In this document: positions 57,419-64,000 of the stretch, in pieces | Layout: each line of letters begins with the position of its first letter | Position numbering within the stretch: position 1 is the first letter of the stretch | Made by a program: the position numbers and the translations under genes | Notes under the pieces: model-generated | Told to the model about the DNA's origin: nothing | Database searches by the model: none | Seen by the model: the letters and a program-made list of their open reading frames with translations, nothing else | NCBI GenBank assembly: GCA_028095005.1 | Contig: CM051459.1 | Span: 259,890,229 to 259,954,228 of the forward strand | Length of the DNA stretch: 64,000 bases | Reading direction: 5' to 3' | Origin: Rhynchospora pubera | Lineage: Eukaryota; Streptophyta; Magnoliopsida; Poales; Cyperaceae

Positions 57419-59050
57419 TTTCGGCAAAAAAATGTTTTGAGGACCCTGCTGACATGAAATCCTAGCCTCGCGGGGCAACCAAAATATTGAGAACGAAACT
57501 TTTCTCATATAATTTTGTATTTGACTAATATTTGTCAGTAAAAACTCCGTAGGATTTAATGGAGAATTGTTCAACTGGAAATTGCAAAATAATTCTTCAT
57601 TAAACCTATCTATTTAATTTTCGCAGAGAAAATAAGTTGTTCACAGATGGTCAAAAGAAACCGATCGATAGGAACAAGTACCAAGTACACATTGTGTTTT
57701 TGTGTAATGTATACACATAGCATTTTCAATGTACTTTAAATGCTTGTACCTATTATAGTTAGAGAATTATTGAGCAGTAGTACTAGTAATGCGCATCGAC
57801 GAAACTCTCTCTACTACGCCAGTACGCCTTGCAACTCCAATCCATGCCTATCCTCTTTGGCCTCTTTCTCCGTACAATTCTTTAATTCCTATTTGCAAAG
57901 GTGGTTTTCTCTTTTCCTTAAAATAAGCTCGGTTCCATCTTTATCAATCAAGGCACTTTGGTAGCTTGGGGAGGAGACGAAACGGCATGTAATTATTGAA
58001 TGCTTTTTACCAGTTAGTGATGGAGGCCCCCTCCAATATGTCCTCTGGCGCTCTGCGTGCCTCTCTTTCTTCCCACTGCAACAATTTTTTATTTTAAGTT
58101 AACCCCATATTTCTTTTCTTTTCTTTAATGGCATATCCAACTGCCCAAATGCTTATTCTTCTATACTTTAATTTTCTTTGGTTGAGTAGAAGTAGATATG
58201 TAACTAACTGCCCAAATGTTGCAACTTTTTGAGGGCATTTGCAACTGCCCAACTATTGGTGCGTGTTGTAATGGTGCTTCTTCATATACCAAAGTGATGC
58301 CATTTGTTTTTATTCTGATCAATTTTTGGACAAATAAAATAATGTATACTAATTATCTTTGGATAAACTAAAAGAAAGATAAGGCTCAAGCATCTTTTTT
58401 TTTTCTTTCCTTCCTTTTTTTGAAGTAGGTTCTCTGAATCCAAATAACTGGTACCCAACTTGTGCACAATTATATCTCACCCGAATCTAACAAGATCTGT
58501 TATGACTGGCCAGATCCTATGGATAGATTATTAATTACAGTAATTAATTCAATCATTCCCACTCTGATGGTTCTCATGCATATTTATTTAATCACACATC
58601 TCAATCTGTGGCTGCTTGTATTGTATGGTGCCTTCCACTTTATAAGAAAACCCACTTGTTTGTTAAGTGCATGTTGGTGGGTTCTGAGGTATACATGCAA
58701 ACAACCGTTAGAGAGACAGCATCAACTTATGAGATCATGGGAATATTGATGCCACTTTTGGTATCACTAAAAATAAAATTTAGGCCAGTTGCTAGTATTT
58801 CTCTTTTTGTCCATCACCAAGTCATTTCATAAAAAGGGTTCGTTAAATATGGAGGCCCAAATTTATCTTAGTAGAAGGGGATTATATAACTGGGCTGTTT
58901 TGTTGTATAGTAAGCCCATTAAGCCTTGATAATAACATATGGGCCTGTATCCGATGAGAATCCAGTTACTAAGATCCGATACCGATAAGCAACTTCCAGT
59001 AAACTAAAACAAAGTGAGAAATGAAAATGAAAAATGTGCATGAAATACGC
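57417..59050. other. Intergenic DNA 5' of the UNC-50 gene
   Basis: No supported gene. The 74-codon frame at 57740-57964 and the overlapping frames at 58462-58832 show no motif. The last few hundred bases are the probable UNC-50 promoter; no clear TATA box is seen, as is common for housekeeping genes. A (GA)n run at 59103-59121 lies in the presumed 5' UTR. Confidence 0.5.
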
Positions 59051-59145
59051 CATTGTCAGATCTCGAGTATAGGTGAGAGAACGGAGGAGGATAGAAGAGA
59101 AAAGGAGAGAGAGAGAGAGAGGAGATCTTGAAGAGAAAGTTCTAG

Positions 59146-61845
59146 ATGCTTCCCACGGCGTCTAAAGGTCGGGGGTACTCGGCCTCCCGTCCAGCTCCGA
59201 TCTTCGCTCCTTACCTCCGACGAATCATCAAGGTGGGATTTGATCTCTCTTTGACTAATTGTTGATTGGGAGTTAGAATAAAGTGAAATTAGTGTCATTT
59301 ACCTGATCTATTAGGCTTTTATAAGAGAATTTGGAAGATTGGGGTACTGATCTGTTGTTTGTGTTTGCGTTGGTTTATATATCAGATTATCAGTTCATTG
59401 TTCTTCTCTAAACCATTGGTATTTGTATGTGTTTCTTAAATTAGTGGCAACAAATGGATATAGAGTACACATTCTGGCAAATGCTTCACCTCTGCACTTC
59501 CCCCAAAGTCGTGTATGTATATCTACCTTTTCTTCAGCTTTCTTTGTTGGTTAATAACTTCTCTTTTCCGATTTATTATGAATTTACTTTTTCTCTTAAA
59601 TGGTTTTACTTACATTTTTTTGGTTTGCCCTGTTTCTCATCTGCAATGGATAATGGATCGCAGCTACCAGCATACCAAATACCATAAACGTAAGCATTCC
59701 CCATTTTTATTTAAGTTGTGAACATATAACTCTAATTTCCCTTTTTTTCTCAGAATCTTGAGCCATAAAATTACATTTTGTAAAGTAGTTGAGCATGTTA
59801 TGCTTTGTTATGTACAGATATATTTAAATTATATTGAGGTTGTCGTGAGATTTGCTTTAAGCAATTTATTGCAGCTAGTTATAAGTCCAATACAAAGAAA
59901 ATAGCTCTCTTTATTTGTGTTTTCAGTAATAAGAAATTTCCATTTCTGTAGGACTTATTTCTTTTGGTTTTCGTGAAAGCTTAACTATTTTTCCCTTTGA
60001 ATGCAGAAACAAAGAATCAGTGGGCACGGGATGATCCTGCCTTTGTGGTTATCTTATGTCTCTTTCTTGTATTTGCGACTTCGGCATATTGTGCTGCGTA
60101 GGTTTCTCTAGTAACGACTTATACCCATGTTAGAGTAGTAAAATCAACGATGAATTATTTTAACTTTCCTCTTCACATGGTGTTTTTAATTTGTGTACTT
60201 AGGTATGGAGCAAGTTTCGCCCATGCTACTTTGACTGTTTTTTCTGTCGTGTTTGTCCATTTCATATTGGCTGGAGCTATTTTGGCTACAATCTGTTGGT
60301 ATTTTCTTTTTCTGAAATTTTAACCTCCCTAGTTACAAATTTTTGTCATTGATAAATTAGCATATTATGCTGAAATTTGTACAAAACTCTTAGGTTTCTG
60401 ACTAATTCATACTTACGTGAGGAGCCTAATAGCCATGTTGTTGAGCAGCGTGTGGAGTGGTAATAATTACTATGCCTAAATGTTTCTCTTTTCCGCTACG
60501 TCTCATCCAAAAAAGAAAAAAAGTTATCCTATCCTAAGTTGTTTCTACTTTGTTCAGGCTTTATGCTTTCGATGTGCATTGCAACTCTTTCTTCCCAGCT
60601 TTCATCATGCTTTATGGTACATATTCTTAATTTTATATAATTTGCAAAAACAAACATTTATATTTTCTTAATGTTCACATTCGGAAGGTAGTTTCATACA
60701 GTTCTTTTATTTAATGTTGTGTATCAGTGATTCAGTACTTCCTATCTCCTCTTTTGGTGGCGCATGGCTTCATACCAGTTCTTCTATCAAATCTTCTCTT
60801 TATGGTGGCGATCACTTACTACAATTATCTCAATTTTTTAGGCTATGATGGTATCATCCTCTCTTCAGACATTATTTCCTTTTTACCCCTTCTAAGTTCA
60901 AAATTAGAATATTCTTATATACACCCTATGGAAGCAATGCCTACGGGCTTTCAATAAAAAAAAAAAAAACCCTATGGAAGCAGGGAGATGTGCCATTTTC
61001 TCCGGAATACAGTAAAAAAAATGCGCCTAAAATTATTTTCTGTATGTAAAGGGCAGAAAATTAGAATGAAGGATATTTTGGTCACTGTAGAAGTGTATGG
61101 TTATCTGGAGAACCAATTTCTTTCTTTCTTTGGGTGTGGGGTGATGGGTTGGGGGAAGGTTGTGCTTGGGGGTGGTAGTTGATGTATATTCCTGGGATGT
61201 GATGCCTCGTGTTACTTTTATAATGTGTCGACGGGAAGTATACCTTCCAAATGTGAAAAATATAAGTGTACTTATTTAGAGTACGTAAAAATTTTGGAAA
61301 CATAGTAACATGTATCTCCTTTAAGCTAAAATATCTCCAATGAGTCCCTAGCCCCCCTCCTCTATTCAGCGATTATCTTAATCTTTTGAGATTCCTAGAC
61401 TATCCTTTTTGTAACTTCAAGTCTTCAACTATTATAGAAGCATGAATTAATATAAGAGGGTATTGTGGACTTTTATAAAAATGAGAGCAGGAGGGATGGT
61501 AATTTGGAAGGGCCTATGAGCTGGTTCTTGGTCTGTAAGCAGCGTGCATAGGTTATAATATTTTGTTAGATCTGGCTCTCATCATCTTACCTAACAAGAT
61601 CTCTCTTTTGGCACTTTTTATGCAGTATTACCATTCCTTGACAGAACTACATTTTTCTTGTATCCAATCGGACTGGCCATTATTCTTTCCCCTCTATGTA
61701 AGCACCATTGAGTTTGCTGGCATACTTTCAATTTAATTGTATCTGAAGTATCCATCTTTTAAATAGTCATCTCTTTTTTATTCATGCAGTGATCCTGATC
61801 GGCTACAACCCAACAAGACATATCATGAGCTTATACTTCCGTTAG
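59146..61845 (+). CDS. UNC50: UNC-50 family Golgi membrane protein, ten exons
   Basis: Splices by eye into 247 codons. Coding exons: 59146-59232, 59445-59512, 59664-59689, 60007-60097, 60203-60298, 60394-60459, 60558-60616, 60728-60850, 61626-61697, 61790-61845; all introns are GT-AG and phases agree. The protein matches the UNC-50 family: an N-terminal basic tail, then YTFWQMLHLCTSPKVVYQHT (37-56), KNQWARDDPAF, and RVEWLYAFDVHCNSFFP. About five membrane segments are visible (near 71-91, 100-122, 157-175, 179-198, 212-234). UNC-50/GMH1 proteins are inner-nuclear/Golgi membrane proteins linked to trafficking of receptors and to ARF-GEF partners in animals and yeast; the plant role is little known. 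Length and exon pattern resemble the Arabidopsis homologue At2g15240 as I recall it. Exon 3 is only 26 nt. The intron at 60851-61625 carries a tiny retro-insertion. Confidence 0.96.
60937..60968 (+). mobile_element. Ultra-short retro-insertion in a UNC-50 intron
   Basis: Thirty-two bases (ATGCCTACGGGCTTTCAAT plus poly(A)) flanked by a perfect 14-bp duplication ACCCTATGGAAGCA (60923-60936 and 60969-60982). It lies 87 bp inside the intron that follows exon 8, well away from splice sites. Confidence 0.8.
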
Positions 61846-62160
61846 AGGTTGATTGGAAATACTCAGTTAGTTAGATGTCGGTTTTGAGCTAGACATGTTT
61901 ATAGGGTATATCTGGATGTGAACTTGTGAGCGAATTATTGATCAGAAGTTGACAGGGATTCATTTTCACTATTACATAGGTGGTCTTAGATCACAAAATT
62001 TGTGTCTATAAGGTGCTGCCAGTGCGCGGTTCCTTTACGGTTTTGGTCCTAATGTAAAGTTTAAGAGTTGCTCATGAATCCTTTTTGTTCCTGGGAACAT
62101 CTACAACATTTTAAAACTGGCATTTGTTCACTGTTCAGCAATTGCCTTAATTTTTTTTTT
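61846..62160 (+). other. 3' UTR / downstream region of the UNC-50 gene
   Basis: Sequence after the TAG stop without a coding frame. No canonical AATAAA is close to the stop; AATGTAAAG at about 62051 is a weak candidate. A T-rich tract follows at 62150-62166. Confidence 0.4.
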
Positions 62161-62548
62161 TTTTTGAAATTGCTAATTGTACCTTGATTCTTTTGTGTTC
62201 TCTGCGGAAAGCTCATTTTTCATTTTATTTGTCTATTTAAAGTGTGCTCATTTTTAATTAAAATATTGTTATGGTGGGAACATTTCTTAACAACCGGTTT
62301 AACTGACAGAACTGAAAGTTATGCTCAATATTGCGATGATTATACCATCAATTCAGATCACATATTGTCCAGGATATATTTTATTGTCAATAAGTGAAAA
62401 TAAATCAGGCAGTCCGATATATAAGGTCAAATTTAGAGTGACTTAACAAACGCAAATGATTAAAAGAATTATTTTACATAAAAGAAGATTAGCGAGCCAG
62501 AGCAACTAATTGTCCGCAATCATGGTATCGAGTCTAGTTCGGTACCAG

Positions 62549-62675
62549 TTTTTTTTTTTTTTAAAAAAAAAATGGGAGTCAGGCTCCCATCTTTTCATTA
62601 ATATAAAATTGTTACAAATTAGCCAGCGGCTAACCAAAATGAATTAGTGAGTGGTTGCAATTTTACTTTTGTTTT
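62549..62675 (-). mobile_element. LINE 3' end, minus strand, 127 bp
   Basis: On the minus strand: AATTTGTAACAATTTTATATT, AATGAAAAGAT, hairpin GGGAGCCTGACTCCC, poly(A). The perfect 11-bp target duplication TTCGGTACCAG lies at 62538-62548 and 62676-62686. The TTAATGAAAA-hairpin-poly(A) layout is the same as at 7016 although the sequence differs. Confidence 0.85.
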
Positions 62676-62863
62676 TTCGGTACCAGCTCTTTAGAACTAT
62701 TCCGCCTTTTTCAAAAACGAAGTTTTTTGGATAATTGTTTAACTAGAGGCGTGGTCATTCCAACTTTCAAAGTTCAAACACTAGAATGTGCAATCTTTTT
62801 TTTTTTTTTTTTGAAATGGTCCCCGTAGGAATTTGCACTATGATTTTGAGTTAGATTCTAGTT

Positions 62864-62872
62864 ACACGTGTC
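62864..62872 (+). promoter_or_regulatory. G-box/ABRE upstream of the small hydrophilic gene
   Basis: ACACGTGTC, a perfect ABA-response/G-box core, about 115 bp upstream of a TATA-like ATATAA (62981-62986) and about 200 bp upstream of the ATG at 63070. A second CACCTGTGTCC lies at 62925. Confidence 0.5.
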
Positions 62873-62980
62873 AGATATTTGGTGATCTCTCACCTAAAGC
62901 TGCCACCCCTTTGCTCAAACATGCCACCTGTGTCCCCTTTCTCCTATTTTTATCGCCCCTATTTTTGACTTGCGTGCTTC

Positions 62981-62986
62981 ATATAA
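62981..62986 (+). promoter_or_regulatory. TATA-like box
   Basis: ATATAA in TTCATATAACCTATC, 84-89 bp upstream of the proposed ATG; transcription would start near 63012, giving a short leader of about 55 bases (CACCTCTGACCTCCTC). Confidence 0.45.
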
Positions 62987-63069
62987 CCTATCTTGAGAAA
63001 ACAGTTCCAAATCCTTATCTACAATCTCCACCTCTGACCTCCTCAAGCACAGCGTCGTCAGGTTCCAGC

Positions 63070-63636
63070 ATGTCAGATACAAAGGTTTCTCATAATTATT
63101 TTCATTTCTCATGCAAAAATGGTCACATTTCAGGTGTAACACAATAATAATTTCGACCTGATCTTCTGATTTGCATTACACTGGATTCTCATACTTTTGT
63201 CTCCAATTTATTCTGTTGGTTACTGGGTTGTTCATTGGTGATTGAGAAGTGCTAATAAGAAACTTCATTTTGGGTTCTTTGTACATACCAATTCAAGTAA
63301 ATCAACAATTTGTACCTTAAAGTTCCATTATCCTGGTTCCATTAATTGATATAGAGTTGTCTTCCACTAGACACTATACAAAAAATTTTTGCCTGTAATG
63401 TTCCCCTTTCTCTGACTATTGATATTACCTTAACGTACATACAAACACAGGGTGCATCAGCCAAGAAAGATGATGCAAAAATTAGCCCGAATGAAGAATC
63501 TACAGTGAAAGAGGCTCAGACAGTAAAAACTGTAGATATCAGTCAGCAAGCAGGGCAACAGCAGCATGTCAAGAGGCCTGTCGAAATTGTGCATGAAATA
63601 CCAGCAAGCGATGATGCCGCTGCGAAGAAAGAATAG
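63070..63636 (+). CDS. Small hydrophilic protein of unknown function, two exons
   Basis: Proposed exons 63070-63084 (MSDTK) and 63451-63636, joined in phase 0 across a GT-AG intron (AAAG|GTTTCT ... ACACAG|GGTGC), giving 66 residues and a TAG stop. The product is rich in Lys, Glu, Asp, Ala and Gln, with no membrane segment or signal peptide and a conserved-looking core (VDISQQAGQQQ, KRPVEIVHEIP). It looks intrinsically disordered, somewhat like small seed or stress proteins, and the G-box upstream would fit ABA or seed control, but I do not recognise the family and do not assign a function. The second exon is clearly unlike the AT-rich surroundings in base use. An alternative is that 63451-63636 is the last exon of a longer transcript starting earlier. 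Confidence 0.6.
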
Positions 63637-64000
63637 AGGATACATGGACTTTGACATTGATGATTTCTATATGAGTTGTCAGTCAAATAGCATGTCGTTA
63701 TATGCTGGATTAGGTAATATTTTGTAAGTTGTTTTATCAGAATAAGATCTTTTTTTCTGGCATTTGGGTACCGTTTTGTTATGTTATTATGTTGATGTAT
63801 TAGTTTATAATGTGTCAATAAGTTATGAGATCGATGGTGTAGAAAATTATCATAATTGACATTATGGAGCTTCACGTTGAGTTACTCGATCTGTGCTCTA
63901 TAATTTCCTATTATGAATGCTTGATCCGGGGGAGACATTCACGCTTGCTTGTTTCTCATACATTGTTGTTGATATTTTGTGCTTCTAATTAAGAGGACAT
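63637..64000 (+). other. 3' region of the small gene
   Basis: AT-rich sequence after the stop. TTGTAAGTTGTTTTATC at 63721 and AATAAG-type hexamers are possible polyadenylation signals. No further exon is recognised before the window ends. Confidence 0.4.

Noticed and set aside
57740..57964. 74-codon Ser-rich frame upstream of UNC-50
   Set aside because: No domain, no obvious promoter, and it ends before any splice-linked continuation.
59146..61845. UNC-50 exons as separate short genes
   Set aside because: The open frames at 59454-59721 and 60727-60957 read through introns; exon joining with consistent GT-AG phases gives one complete protein.

Overview
The window is 64 kb of AT-rich nuclear DNA from a flowering plant. 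The evidence is three intron- or plant-type genes (a P-class pentatricopeptide repeat gene, an intronless R2R3-MYB of subgroup 22, a ten-exon UNC-50 family gene), a fragment of plastid 23S rRNA inserted in the nuclear DNA, and a dense set of plant-type transposable elements. The sequence does not let me name the species or decide firmly between monocot, magnoliid and eudicot.

Layout. 0-3 kb: a PPR gene on the minus strand (507-2873), resembling Arabidopsis At1g79540. 3-29 kb: no gene I can support; small DNA transposons with clear target-site duplications (TSDs) fill much of it, namely Harbinger-type MITEs (3-bp TSD), hAT-type elements (8-bp TSD), Mutator-like foldback elements (9-bp TSD), plus tRNA-derived SINEs and short LINE ends. 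29.5-31.1 kb: the MYB gene with an ACGT-rich promoter and a TATA box. 31-58 kb: again gene-poor, with a foldback element that received both a 5'-truncated LINE (42991-43953) and a 1.77-kb copia-like solo LTR (44043-45807); a very young non-autonomous LTR retrotransposon (50809-53919, LTRs differing at one of 655 positions by eye); a plastid 23S rRNA fragment (40165-40272); and nested hAT/SINE insertions. 59.1-61.8 kb: the UNC-50 gene, whose exon chain can be spliced completely by eye into 247 codons. 63.0-63.6 kb: a probable two-exon gene for a 66-residue hydrophilic protein with an ABRE/G-box upstream.

The genes are not an operon or pathway; they are independent transcription units (organelle RNA processing, stress/hormone transcription control, Golgi membrane traffic, unknown small protein). 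The most unusual signals are (1) a series of tiny insertions that consist of little more than a hairpin and poly(A) flanked by 8-17 bp TSDs, (2) the young LTR element, which lacks a recognisable tRNA primer site and instead has its post-LTR sequence complementary to its own LTR in two blocks, and (3) several dateable nests of one element inside another. No gene cluster, CRISPR array, tRNA gene or virus-like coding region was found.
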